DNA of 64,000 bases from CAYPTB01 sp964413535. GTDB lineage: Bacteria > Planctomycetota > UBA1135 > GCA-002686595. Both the position numbers and the translations under genes were made by a program. Positions within the stretch are counted from its first letter, which is position 1, and every line of letters begins with the position of its first letter. The notes beneath the pieces are model-generated. The model saw only the letters and a list, made by a program, of their open reading frames with translations, was not told the DNA's origin and made no database searches. Location of the stretch: positions 1-64,000 of the forward strand of contig CAYPTB010000004.1 in NCBI GenBank assembly GCA_964413535.1. The letters are read 5' to 3'. This document shows, piece by piece, positions 8,899 to 17,415 of this stretch.

Positions 8899-9411
8899 AT
8901 GCGAATCGGTTGGAACGTCCTGGCGATCGGGCTCTGGCTCGCGAGCCTCGGATCGAGCGGCTGCTCGAGCACGGAACGAGCTCGCGAGCCGAGCGAGGAT
9001 TCCGTGCAGCTCTCGAGCGAGCTCTTGCGCGCGCCGCTGCGCGACACGGCCGATCGGCCGCTGGTCCTGGCCGACGAGCTCTCGTCCGGCAAGAAGGTCG
9101 CCCTGGTGTTCTGGCAGGCGTGGTGCGGTTCCTGTCGCGCTGAAGCGCCGGAGCTCGTGGCCGCGAGCCGCAAGTACCCAGGGATCGAGTTCATCGGCGT
9201 CGTCTCGGGCCCGGACGACGCCGTCGACGCCGCCGCGCTGGAGCGCGCGATCCGGGACCTCCGCTTGCCCTACCGCAACGTGCGCGACCGGGACCTCGAG
9301 CTCACGAACGCGCTCGACATCACCGTCACGCCGACCATCGTCGTGCTCGGCTCGCACGGCGACGTCCTGTACCGTGGCCACGAGCTGCCCGACTGGGACG
9401 CCCTACTCTGA
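8899..9411 (+). CDS. TlpA-like thioredoxin-fold protein, secreted or lipid-anchored
   Basis: 170 aa. An N-terminal hydrophobic segment ends in SSGC (C22), a weak lipobox, so it is either a lipoprotein or a periplasmic protein. The thioredoxin active site W-C-G-S-C is at residues 75-79 (C76, C79), and the cis-proline is in VTPTIVVLG. It should act as an extracytoplasmic disulfide reductase. It lies 15 nt after the DUF3570 gene and 11 nt before apbE. The likely client is a thiol pair in this operon, and the Cys-Gly-Cys tail of the DUF4266 lipoprotein is the obvious candidate (inference). Confidence 0.85.
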   Translation: MRIGWNVLAIGLWLASLGSSGCSSTERAREPSEDSVQLSSELLRAPLRDTADRPLVLADELSSGKKVALVFWQAWCGSCRAEAPELVAASRKYPGIEFIGVVSGPDDAVDAAALERAIRDLRLPYRNVRDRDLELTNALDITVTPTIVVLGSHGDVLYRGHELPDWDALL

Positions 9412-9422
9412 AGCTCCACGCC

Positions 9423-10529
9423 ATGGATCGCAGCGCGCGCGCGAGCGCGACCGGACTCGGGCTCGCTCGCGCGTGGCTCGCGCTCGGCGTCCTCTCGTCC
9501 GGTGCGCACGCGAGCCCGGCGCAGGCGCCGGTTCGCGACACGCCGCGCGCCGCCGTCGACGACGACATCGCGAAGTCCACGGTGCAACGCGGCGAAGAGC
9601 TCTTGCGCGAGTGGCGCGGCGGCGTGATGGGCACGAGCTTCCAGATCGAGGCGATCGGAGAGGACGCGGCCGAGCTCGACCGCGTCATCGCGCTCGCGCT
9701 CGACGAGCTGCGGCGCGTGGAGGACGTCTTCACCGTCTACCGCGAGTCCGAGCTGACGCGCTTGAACGCCCGAGCAGGACAGGGGCCGATCTCGGTCAGC
9801 CACGAGCTGGCGGAGGTAATCGCCATCGCCGTGGAGTGCGGGCGGATCACCCGCGGCGCTTTCGACGTCACCTACTTCCCGCTGCGGCCGCTGTGGGACT
9901 ACAAGGCCGAGCATCCGACGCTGCCGAGCGAGGAACAGATCCAGACCGCGTTGGAGCGCGTCGACTACCGGCGGATCGAGGTCGACCTCGAGCACGACAC
10001 CGTCGAGCTCCCGAGCGGATTCAGCATCGACCTCGGCGGCATCGCCAAGGGCTACGGCGTCGATCGCGCGATGGGCGTCCTGCTCGCGCACGGCATCCAA
10101 AACGGTCTCGTGCAGGCCGGCGGCGACACCAAGGCGCTCGGACGCAAGTTCGACGCGCCCTGGCAGATCGCGATCAAGAACCCGCGCCGGCAGGGCGACG
10201 TGTTCGCGGTCCTGCCCGTGGTGAACCAGTGCGTGCAGACCTCGGGCGACTACGAGCGCTTCTTCGTGATCGACGGCCGGCGCTACCACCACATCCTCGA
10301 TCCGCGCACGGGCCGACCGTCGCAGGGCTGCATGAGCGCGACCGTCATCGGTCCCGAAGCGACGTTCGCCGACGGCATCGCGACGGCGATGTGCATCCTC
10401 GGCCCCGACGAGGGCATGGCCCTGATCGAAGAGCTCGAGCGCGTCGAAGCGGTGCTCGTGGGCATGGACGGCCGCGTGCACCTCTCGAGCGGCCTCGCGC
10501 AGGCCGGCCTGCCGAGCGAGGTGCGCTGA
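9423..10529 (+). CDS. apbE: FAD:protein FMN transferase
   Basis: 368 aa. ApbE attaches FMN from FAD to Thr/Ser of extracytoplasmic proteins. Family marks seen: GGVMGTSF near the start of the mature domain, LNARAG, DVTYFPL, IDLGGIAKGYGVDRA, QAGGDTKALG, HHILDPRTGRPS and the metal-binding stretch TFADGIATA. An N-terminal hydrophobic segment (about 10-34) suggests export. It is the last gene of the DUF4266/DUF3570/thioredoxin operon. No FMN-binding-domain protein of the NqrC/RnfG/NosR type is visible nearby, so its substrate is probably in this operon. It converges with the SGNH hydrolase gene 16 bp away. Confidence 0.92.
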   Translation: MDRSARASATGLGLARAWLALGVLSSGAHASPAQAPVRDTPRAAVDDDIAKSTVQRGEELLREWRGGVMGTSFQIEAIGEDAAELDRVIALALDELRRVEDVFTVYRESELTRLNARAGQGPISVSHELAEVIAIAVECGRITRGAFDVTYFPLRPLWDYKAEHPTLPSEEQIQTALERVDYRRIEVDLEHDTVELPSGFSIDLGGIAKGYGVDRAMGVLLAHGIQNGLVQAGGDTKALGRKFDAPWQIAIKNPRRQGDVFAVLPVVNQCVQTSGDYERFFVIDGRRYHHILDPRTGRPSQGCMSATVIGPEATFADGIATAMCILGPDEGMALIEELERVEAVLVGMDGRVHLSSGLAQAGLPSEVR

Positions 10530-10550
10530 AGGAGAGCTCTCGCCTCAGCG
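10524..10550. terminator. Hairpin between convergent apbE and SGNH genes
   Basis: A 6-bp arm pair CGCTGA / TCAGCG flanks an inner GAGAGCTCTC palindrome. It overlaps the stop codons of both convergent genes and lacks a clear T-tract, so a two-way terminator is plausible but not certain. Confidence 0.4.
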
Positions 10551-11813
10551 GCTCCCCGGCTCCGACGAGCCCGCGCGCAAGCCGGCGAGGATCGGCTGAA
10601 GCTCCAGGACGATGCGCCGGGCGATGACCTCGTTGCCGCGCTCGTTGAGGTGGCCGTCGCCGCAGGAGAGGTCGACGCCCGCTTCGGTCTGCTCGAGCAT
10701 CGCCTGATCGACCAAGAAGGTCTGGAAGCCGATGCGCTCGCCGGCCTCGGTCAACCGCTCGGCCAGCCGGGTGCGGAACTCGCTCGGCGGGGCGGCCTCG
10801 GGCTGCGCGGTCCCGTCCGGCGACGGACGCACGAACTCCGGCGGCAAAGGGGCGACGGGGGAGTAGAGATAGCGGTCGTGGTGGTGGGCGATGGAGAACG
10901 CCACCAGCGGCACGTCGAGGGCGGCGCAGGCCGCGCGCAAGCGCGAGAGCAGCATGAAGGTCAGCGAGTCCGGGTCGCTGATCTCGTCGGCCAGGGCGTC
11001 CAGCTGGGCCTTCTCGGACTCGAGAATCCGGGCTTCGCGCGAGGTCGTGGCGCGCCGCTCGAGCACGGCTCGCGCGGAGCTGGCGAGCTGCTGCTCGCTG
11101 TCCGCGGGGTTCAGTAGCTGCAGGAACCCCGAGCGCACCCACAGCCGTTGCTGGAGCGAGGCGCGTCGCTTCTCGGGCAGCGGCGCGGGGCTGTTCTCGA
11201 GGATCCACTCGCCCGCGTCGGGAGCGCGCGCGTAGCGCGGCTTGGTCAGCTTGCTGTGCTCCACGCCGGCGTTGCCGACGACGTCGTTGAGCACGAAGCA
11301 AAGCAGCACGAGGTCGGGCTCGTAGCGCCGCCCCTCGCGCTCGAACATCCACAGCTCCTGGTCGTTGCTGTAGCCGGGGACGCCGAGGTTGACGACCTCC
11401 ACGCCGGGCCCGAGGTCCTCCTCCACCAGGTCGGCGAAGGCGCGCCCGTTGTCGACGCCCCAGCCCCAGGCCAGGGAGTCGCCCAGCAGCACGACGCGCA
11501 GCACGCCCTCCGGCTTCGCGTAGGGATGCTCGCGGTCGCGCAGGCCCTGCGCGTTGATCTCGACGCGATAGCTGAGCTTGGGCCCCTCGATGCGCGTGCG
11601 CACGCCGGGCTTGTTCACCCAGCCGATCTCGGGGTCGTGGACCGCGCAGGCTTCGAAGGAATGGCCCGACGGCAGGCCGTTCAGGAGGTCCTCGCCGAGG
11701 TAGAGCCGCGCGCCGCCCTCCAGCAGGAGCAGCACGGCCAGCGGAGTGCCCACTGCCAGGGCGCCCCGCACGAGCGGCTTGCGAGTGCGCTCCCCCTCTT
11801 GAGGCGTGGACAT
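10545..11813 (-). CDS. Membrane-anchored SGNH/GDSL hydrolase
   Basis: 422 aa from the ATG at 11813. One N-terminal membrane segment (about 17-35) anchors an extracytoplasmic domain. SGNH blocks: G-D-S-L-A-W-G-W-G (catalytic Ser), NLGVPGYSNDQE (Gly block), VLNDVVGN (Asn block) and a C-terminal D-G-H-L-N-E-R-G (Asp/His pair). Such proteins deacylate or acylate polysaccharides and lipids at the envelope; the substrate is unknown. No operon partner: the divergent TerB-like gene starts about 230 bp away and apbE is convergent. Confidence 0.85.
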   Translation of the reverse strand: MSTPQEGERTRKPLVRGALAVGTPLAVLLLLEGGARLYLGEDLLNGLPSGHSFEACAVHDPEIGWVNKPGVRTRIEGPKLSYRVEINAQGLRDREHPYAKPEGVLRVVLLGDSLAWGWGVDNGRAFADLVEEDLGPGVEVVNLGVPGYSNDQELWMFEREGRRYEPDLVLLCFVLNDVVGNAGVEHSKLTKPRYARAPDAGEWILENSPAPLPEKRRASLQQRLWVRSGFLQLLNPADSEQQLASSARAVLERRATTSREARILESEKAQLDALADEISDPDSLTFMLLSRLRAACAALDVPLVAFSIAHHHDRYLYSPVAPLPPEFVRPSPDGTAQPEAAPPSEFRTRLAERLTEAGERIGFQTFLVDQAMLEQTEAGVDLSCGDGHLNERGNEVIARRIVLELQPILAGLRAGSSEPGSR

Positions 11814-12046
11814 CGTCGGGATCGCGCGGCGCGCCGGCGCTGCGTCATTGTGAGCCGCCGATCGAGCACCGCGCAAGGCGCGCCGCGGTCGGAGCCGGGA
11901 GATCGAGCTCTTCCCCGAAGGGGGGCGCGCTTGGAGGGGGCCGCGGAGGTGCGATCCCGCCGACCGTGGAGCGATCCGCGCGCGGCCGGTACCATCGTCG
12001 CCCGACGCGGCGCGCGGGGCGCGGCGTACTTTCTCCGCGATCCACG

Positions 12047-12604
12047 ATGAACCCGAACAGTCTCGAGGAAGAGTTCTTCCACCGTGAGGACCAGCGCCTG
12101 CTCGCGCGCATGCGCGAGCTGCGCGAGGCCGAGACCGCGCGCGAGACGCTGTCGCAAGCCACGGGCCTCACCAATCCCGCGGTGCTCGACAAGCTGCTGG
12201 CGCTGAAGATCCAGCCCGAGATCATCGCGGCGCTGCGCATCGTCCCGCTGGTCGAGGTCGCCTGGGCCGACGGGTCGATCGACGAGAAGGAGCGCCAGGC
12301 CGTGCTCTCCGGCGCCCAGGAGGCCGGCATTCCTGCCGATTCCGCCGCCTACCTTCTGCTCGACGCGTGGCTGAAGCGCAAGCCCGAGCCGCACCTCTTC
12401 GCCGCTTGGTCCACGCTGGTCCAGGGCATGAGCGCGTCGCTCCCCGAGGCAGAGGTGGAGGAACTCGAGGCGTCCTTGATGGAACGCGCGCGCCGCGTAG
12501 CAGGCGCGAGCGGCGGCGTACTCGGTCTCGGCTCGAAGGTCTCCAAGCAGGAGGCCGCGGTGCTCGAGAAGCTCTCGAAGGCGTTCGAACGCCCGACGAG
12601 CTGA
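12047..12604 (+). CDS. TerB-like domain protein
   Basis: 185 aa, no signal or membrane segment. The stretch LVEVAWADGSIDEKERQAVL fits the TerB/tellurite-resistance fold, in which the acidic residues bind metal. An N-terminal coiled segment (about 1-45) precedes it and a Lys-rich helix ends the protein. Despite the family name, tellurite resistance should not be assumed; isolated TerB domains are found in many stress contexts. ATG at 12047 is preferred because the frame upstream is Arg-rich. Stand-alone gene. Confidence 0.7.
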   Translation: MNPNSLEEEFFHREDQRLLARMRELREAETARETLSQATGLTNPAVLDKLLALKIQPEIIAALRIVPLVEVAWADGSIDEKERQAVLSGAQEAGIPADSAAYLLLDAWLKRKPEPHLFAAWSTLVQGMSASLPEAEVEELEASLMERARRVAGASGGVLGLGSKVSKQEAAVLEKLSKAFERPTS

Positions 12605-12638
12605 GGTGCAGCGGGCGCTCGGCTCGGCGCGAAGAGGG

Positions 12639-12712
12639 TACGCCCGGAGGGGTTCGAACCCCCGACTTTCAGATTCGAAGTCTGACGCTCTATCCAACTG
12701 AGCTACGGGCGC
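12639..12712 (-). tRNA. tRNA-Arg (anticodon TCG)
   Basis: 74 nt that fold into a full cloverleaf: acceptor GCGCCCG with CGGGCGT (one G-T pair at the end), D arm GCTC/GAGC, anticodon stem TCAGA/TCTGA around loop CTTCGAA with TCG at 34-36, five-base variable loop, T arm with TTCGAAC loop and discriminator A. CCA is not encoded. It lies between the TerB-like gene and the end of the kinase gene. Confidence 0.95.
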
Positions 12713-12827
12713 GCGGTGAGTCGGCGGCATCGTAGCGCGCGGCGGCGCCAGCGAGGAGCCCCTTGCGGCCGTCGCGGGCGACTGCGAGCGCCGCACAGAG
12801 CCGTCCTGCTCGTGGACGGGGGCGCGG

Positions 12828-15452
12828 TCAGCGCGAGCCCGACGCGATCTCGGCGAGCAGGCGCTCGGCCTCGCGCAGCTCGCCCTGCGCGGCGGGGACG
12901 TCGCGCAACAGAGCCGCCGCTTGGCGCAGGTGGGGCTCGGCTTCGGCCGGGCGCGCCAGGCGCGCGAGGCAGGCGCCGAGCGTGAGCTCCGCGCGGCCGA
13001 GCGCGAGCGGCTCCGCGGTCGGTTCGGCGCGCAGGGTCTCGACGGCCTCGGCAAAGGCCCCGAGCGCCTCCGCGAGGGAGCCGCTCACGGCGAGGAAGCG
13101 TCCGTAGCCGAAGAGCGCGTCGGAGATGCCGCGCGGCGAGCCCGATGCGCGGCGCAGCGAGAGCACGCGCTGCCAGCTCGCGCGCGCCTCCGCTGGGTGC
13201 CCGCGTCGCTGTTGGAGCTCGGCGAGCTTGGCCCAGGAGCCGGCGAGCGCGGGGTGCTCGGGTCCGAGGTGTGCGCGTTCGATCGCGAGCGCCTCGGCCA
13301 GGCTCGACTCGGCCGCGTCGAGGTCTCCGGAGAGGATCTGCATCCCGGCCAGGTTGGAGAGCGTACGCCCGAGGCCCTCGCGCCCGGCCTCGCCGAGCCG
13401 CCGCTGGCCGGCAGCCGCCTCACCGAGGAGCTCCAGCGCTTCCGCGCGCTGGCCCGCCTGCCAGGCCGGCGAGGCGAGGTTCGCCATCGACTGCAGGGTC
13501 AGCGGGTGGTGGTCCGTGAGGACGGCGCGGCGGATCGCGAGCGCCTCCTCGAGCGCCTCGCGCGCGAGCTCCGACTCCGCGCGGTCGAGGTGCACGAGCG
13601 CGAGGTTGTTCAAGCTCTCCGCGACGGAGAGCGAGTCGCGTCCGCCCGAGCGCCGCAGGGCGAGCGCCTCGCGGTGCAGGAGCTCGGCGCCGGCGAGGTC
13701 GCCCCGGCCGCGCAGGCAGACGGCGAGGTCGTTCGCGGCGGTCGCGACGTCGGTGTGCGTGCCCGCGGGCAGGGCGCGGTGCAGCGCGAGCGCCTCGCCG
13801 AAGAGCCGCTCCGCCTCCGGGACGAGCCCCCGCGAGTGGGCGATCAGGCCCGCGCTGCGCAGCGACAGAGCGTACTCGAGGCTCCGCTCGCCGAAGGTCG
13901 CGGCGCGGATCGCGCGCGCCTCGGAGACGAGCGCCAGGGCCTCGTCGTACAGGCCGAGGCGCAGGCAGACCTTCCCGAGCGCATCGAGCAGGTTCGCGCG
14001 CAGGTGCGGGGCGTCGGCGTGCTGGAGGCGCACGCGCTCGACGTGCAGGCGGACGCGTTCGAGCGCCGCGGCGACGCGCGCCTCGTCGCCCGCGAAGTCG
14101 GACGTCAGGAACGTGTCCATCACGAACTCGGCGATGCCCTCGAAGGACTCGGCCTCGATGCGCGCGTGCTGCGCCTCTTGCCGCGTGAGACGCTCGCTGC
14201 GCAGCGTGGCGACGAACGCACTCGCGCCCGCCAGCAGGACGAGGAGGGCGGCGGCGACCGCGATCCGGTTGCGCCGCACGAACTTCGATGTGCGGTAGGC
14301 GAGCGAGTCCCCCCGCGCGTTCACCGGCTGTCCGGCGAGATGGCGCTCGAGGTCTTCGGCGAGGGCCAGCGCGGAGGCGTAGCGGCGGTCGGGCTCCTTG
14401 CGCAGCGCCATCAGCACGATGCGGTCGAGATCGCCCTCGAGCTTGCGCCGGAGGGCCGACGGAGTCGTCGAGCGACGTGCGGCGATCTCGCTCGACGAGC
14501 TCGGCGCGTCTTCCCAGCGACGGAGCGCTGCGACGCTCGGACGCTCCGGTGCGAGCTCGAGGACCCTACGCTGCCACTCGACTGGAGCGATGCCCGTGTG
14601 TGCTTCGAACGGCTTACGGCCGGCGAGCAACTCGTACAGCACGACGCCGAGCGAATAGATGTCCATCGCGGTCGTCACCGCGCCGCTGGTGAACTGTTCC
14701 GGGCTCGCGTACGCCGGCGTCAGCACGCGGGCGAGGGTCTCGGTCGCGACTCCGATCTCCACCTCGTCGAGTAGCCGCGCGATCCCGAAGTCGAGCAGTT
14801 TCGGCACGCGTTGCTCGTCGACGATCAGGTTCGACGGCTTGATGTCGCGGTGGACGACGAGGCTCTGGTGCGCGACGTGGACCGCGCGGCAGATCGTGGC
14901 GAACAGGCGCAACCGCGCGTCGATCGGCAGGCTGCGATGGTCGCACCAGCGGTCGACCGGATCGCCCTCGACGAGCTCCATCACGAGCCAGGGCGTGCCC
15001 TCCGGAGTCGTTCCGCCGTCGTAGAGGCGGGCGATGTTCGGATGGTTCAGTGCCGCGAGCGCGCGGCGCTCGGACTCGAAGCGTCGCACGGCCGTGTCGC
15101 TCATGCGCTCGGCGCGGATCAGCTTGACCGCGACGTCGCGCTCGAACAGCCCGTCGGTACGCCGTGCGCGGTACACCACGCCCATTCCGCCCGAGCCGAG
15201 CAGCGCGGTCAGGTGGTAGGGTCCGATCTGGCGCCCGACGAGCGAGTCCTCGCGCGGGAGCCAGGTCGCACTTCGGAACGCCTCGAAGGGCTCGTCGGAG
15301 CCCTCGTCCCCGGCGAGCAGCTTGCGAACCTCGGCGGCTAGCTCGGGGTCGCGCGCTTCCTCGGCCGCGAGTGCGGTCGCGCGTTTCGCCGGCTCTGCGT
15401 CGGCCAGTTGCAGGAAGAGCGCCTCGACGGCGCGCCAGCGGTCAGCCTCCAT
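12828..15452 (-). CDS. Ser/Thr protein kinase with TPR-rich C-terminal domain
   Basis: 874 aa. Kinase domain about 78-345: P-loop G-S-G-G-M-G at 86-91, K110, catalytic H-R-D (201-203) within HRDIKPSN, D-F-G (221-223), activation segment TPAYASPEQ. One membrane segment at about 395-417 puts the C-terminal half outside the cytoplasm. That half is a long series of 42-residue TPR-like repeats, each with A-x-x-L-x-x-L and Leu/Ala-rich helices. The start overlaps the end of the ECF sigma gene by 11 nt. Such sigma/kinase pairs are common in Planctomycetota and Acidobacteriota; the kinase may tune the sigma factor (inference). Confidence 0.92.
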   Translation of the reverse strand: MEADRWRAVEALFLQLADAEPAKRATALAAEEARDPELAAEVRKLLAGDEGSDEPFEAFRSATWLPREDSLVGRQIGPYHLTALLGSGGMGVVYRARRTDGLFERDVAVKLIRAERMSDTAVRRFESERRALAALNHPNIARLYDGGTTPEGTPWLVMELVEGDPVDRWCDHRSLPIDARLRLFATICRAVHVAHQSLVVHRDIKPSNLIVDEQRVPKLLDFGIARLLDEVEIGVATETLARVLTPAYASPEQFTSGAVTTAMDIYSLGVVLYELLAGRKPFEAHTGIAPVEWQRRVLELAPERPSVAALRRWEDAPSSSSEIAARRSTTPSALRRKLEGDLDRIVLMALRKEPDRRYASALALAEDLERHLAGQPVNARGDSLAYRTSKFVRRNRIAVAAALLVLLAGASAFVATLRSERLTRQEAQHARIEAESFEGIAEFVMDTFLTSDFAGDEARVAAALERVRLHVERVRLQHADAPHLRANLLDALGKVCLRLGLYDEALALVSEARAIRAATFGERSLEYALSLRSAGLIAHSRGLVPEAERLFGEALALHRALPAGTHTDVATAANDLAVCLRGRGDLAGAELLHREALALRRSGGRDSLSVAESLNNLALVHLDRAESELAREALEEALAIRRAVLTDHHPLTLQSMANLASPAWQAGQRAEALELLGEAAAGQRRLGEAGREGLGRTLSNLAGMQILSGDLDAAESSLAEALAIERAHLGPEHPALAGSWAKLAELQQRRGHPAEARASWQRVLSLRRASGSPRGISDALFGYGRFLAVSGSLAEALGAFAEAVETLRAEPTAEPLALGRAELTLGACLARLARPAEAEPHLRQAAALLRDVPAAQGELREAERLLAEIASGSR

Positions 15453-15999
15453 CGCCCGAGAGCTCCTGACGCAGCCAGGCGCGCCCGACGCGCCACTCGC
15501 GCGCGACGGTGGACTCGGAGACGCCGAGCAGACTCGCGATCTCCGCGTTCGTCGCGTCGGCGAAGAAGCGCAGCTCGACGATGCGCGCCTTCTCCGGCGA
15601 GAGCGCGGCGAGCCGCTCGAGCGCCGCGTCGAGCGCGAGCCAGCGCTCGTCCCCGTCGTCCCCGCCTTCCATCGGCGGCGCGTCCTCGACGCGACTCCAG
15701 GCGCCGCCGCGTCGCAGGCTCGCGCGCCGGCGCGAGTGGTCGACGAGCACGCGCCGGATCGCGCTCGCCGCGGCGCCGAAGAACTCCGCGCGGTTCTCGA
15801 ACGACGCGTCGGCGCCCGCGAGCCGCAGGAAGGCCTCGTGGACGAGGGCCGTCGGCTGCAGCGTGTGGTTCGCGCGCTCCCCGGCCAAGGCCCGGCGCGC
15901 CATCGCCCGCAGCTCCTCGTAGAGCAGGGACGCGAGCGCCTCGGGCGCCGTGGGGAGGGCAGGGCGCTCGCTCTCGCCGGAGTCGGGCGTGCTCGTCAT
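15442..15999 (-). CDS. ECF-type RNA polymerase sigma factor (PF07638-like)
   Basis: 185 aa from the ATG at 15999. Region 2: LYEELRAMARRALAGER followed by LVHEAFLRL and the -10 recognition part RRVLVDHSRRR. Region 4: LSPEKARIVELRFF then a helix-turn-helix with LLGVSESTVAREW. The HTLQPTALVHEAFLRL block is characteristic of the ECF-like sigma group expanded in Planctomycetota and Acidobacteriota. It is the first gene of a two-gene operon with the overlapping kinase and divergent from a HAF-repeat secreted protein about 176 bp away. No anti-sigma gene is next to it. Confidence 0.9.
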   Translation of the reverse strand: MTSTPDSGESERPALPTAPEALASLLYEELRAMARRALAGERANHTLQPTALVHEAFLRLAGADASFENRAEFFGAAASAIRRVLVDHSRRRASLRRGGAWSRVEDAPPMEGGDDGDERWLALDAALERLAALSPEKARIVELRFFADATNAEIASLLGVSESTVAREWRVGRAWLRQELSGDGG

Positions 16000-16175
16000 G
16001 GCGGCTTCCGACCCTATCACGCACGGCGGCGGGGGGGCGGAGCGAGCCCGACGTCGCTCGGCGGCAGTTCCGGCGGAATCCTGACTGGCCGCGGGCGCGG
16101 CCTGCGCACGAACCTGCGGATGCGGCCCCTGCGCGGGGCCGGTCGCCCGCCACCCACCCCCGTCCCCGTCCAGCC

Positions 16176-17288
16176 ATGCAACCCTCACCGCCGCCCTCGT
16201 CCCTCCTCGCCGCCCTCGTCCTCGCGGTCGCCGGCGCTCTCCCCGCGCTCGCCCAGGGCCCGACCCACGAGCTCGTGGTGATCGAGCCGGACAGCACCTA
16301 TTCCCTCGCCATGACCGGCTGCTCCGACGTCAACGACCTCGGCCTGGTCGTCGGCGTGACCTGGGTCGGCGGCGCCTTCGTGCACTTCGAGTGGACCGCG
16401 CAAGCCGGCTTCACCTACCCGACGCACACCCCGCCGGGTGGCGAACGCCGGATCAACAACCGCGGCGACTCGGTGTTCTTCGCCGGCACGCCCGACCTCG
16501 TGCTCGCCGACGGGACCCACGTGCCGATCCCCGACCCGATCGGAGGCTGGAGCGGCAGCGGCAAGTCCGACCTGAACGACGCGCTGACCGTGGTCGGCCA
16601 GGGCGTCCCGTCGAACACGAGCAGCACGGTCTTCCACTGGACGCCGAGCGGCGGGTCCCAGAGCGTCCTCGTCTACGCCGCGAGCAGGCTGCGGCGCGTC
16701 AACGCCTACGGCACCGCGGTCGGCTATCGGCTGTTCAACGACACCGACCAGGAGGCCTTCGTCGTCGACGTGCACACGGGCGCGTGGGTCGACCTCCACG
16801 CGCTGCTGCCGGCCCCCGGCCTGAGCGAGGCCTTCGACGTGAACGACGCCGGCCTGGTCCTCGGTACCGGCCCCGACGGCACGTCAGTCAGTGCCTGGGT
16901 GTGGTCGGCCGCGACGGGCTTCGTGTTCCTGCCCGGTCTCGACGGCGGCCCGACGATGCGCGTGTACCCGAGCGCGATCGACAACGCCGGCCGGGTCGTC
17001 GGAAGCGCGCTGACGGGCGCGGGCGACTTCCACGCGTTCCTGTGGGATCCGCAGACCGGCATGACCGACCTCCACGCCCTCTACGCGACCGGCGACTTCC
17101 GCCTCGTCGAGGCGCTCGACATCAGCGAGAACGGCGTGATCATCGGCCGGGGCTTCCACGGCACCGCGTGGGGCCCCGACCGCGGCTTCATCCTGCGTCC
17201 GCTCGTCGCGGGCCCGGGCAGCGCGGGCGGCGAGATGGGCGACTTCGTCACGACCGGCGCGCCTCCCGCCCGGAAGCCCAAGCGCTGA
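16176..17288 (+). CDS. Secreted HAF-repeat protein
   Basis: 370 aa with a strong signal peptide ending at A-L-A-Q (about residue 27). The mature protein is built of about seven repeats with the core D/I-N-x-x-G-x-V-V-G (e.g. SDVNDLGLVVG, FDVNDAGLVLG, IDNAGRVVG, LDISENGVIIG), the pattern of extracellular HAF-family repeats, probably a beta-propeller. No anchor or sorting signal is visible. Divergent from the sigma/kinase operon, which could control it. Function unknown. Confidence 0.75.
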   Translation: MQPSPPPSSLLAALVLAVAGALPALAQGPTHELVVIEPDSTYSLAMTGCSDVNDLGLVVGVTWVGGAFVHFEWTAQAGFTYPTHTPPGGERRINNRGDSVFFAGTPDLVLADGTHVPIPDPIGGWSGSGKSDLNDALTVVGQGVPSNTSSTVFHWTPSGGSQSVLVYAASRLRRVNAYGTAVGYRLFNDTDQEAFVVDVHTGAWVDLHALLPAPGLSEAFDVNDAGLVLGTGPDGTSVSAWVWSAATGFVFLPGLDGGPTMRVYPSAIDNAGRVVGSALTGAGDFHAFLWDPQTGMTDLHALYATGDFRLVEALDISENGVIIGRGFHGTAWGPDRGFILRPLVAGPGSAGGEMGDFVTTGAPPARKPKR

Positions 17289-17303
17289 CGCGCGCCCGCC
17301 TCC

Positions 17304-17339
17304 GCGCGCGCCGGGCTCCTCCTCGGGCCCGGCGCGCGC
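17304..17339 (+). terminator. Strong GC hairpin downstream of HAF-repeat gene
   Basis: A 13-bp perfect stem (17304-17316 with 17327-17339) and a 10-nt loop lie 15 nt after the stop at 17288. There is no T-tract, so termination is inferred from stem strength and position. Confidence 0.5.
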
Positions 17340-17415
17340 TCTCGTTCGGGGAGAGCACGGCCGACGGCGCGCGGGGCGGGGAGTATCATCGCGCGCTCGA
17401 CCGCGCGAGCGCCCG

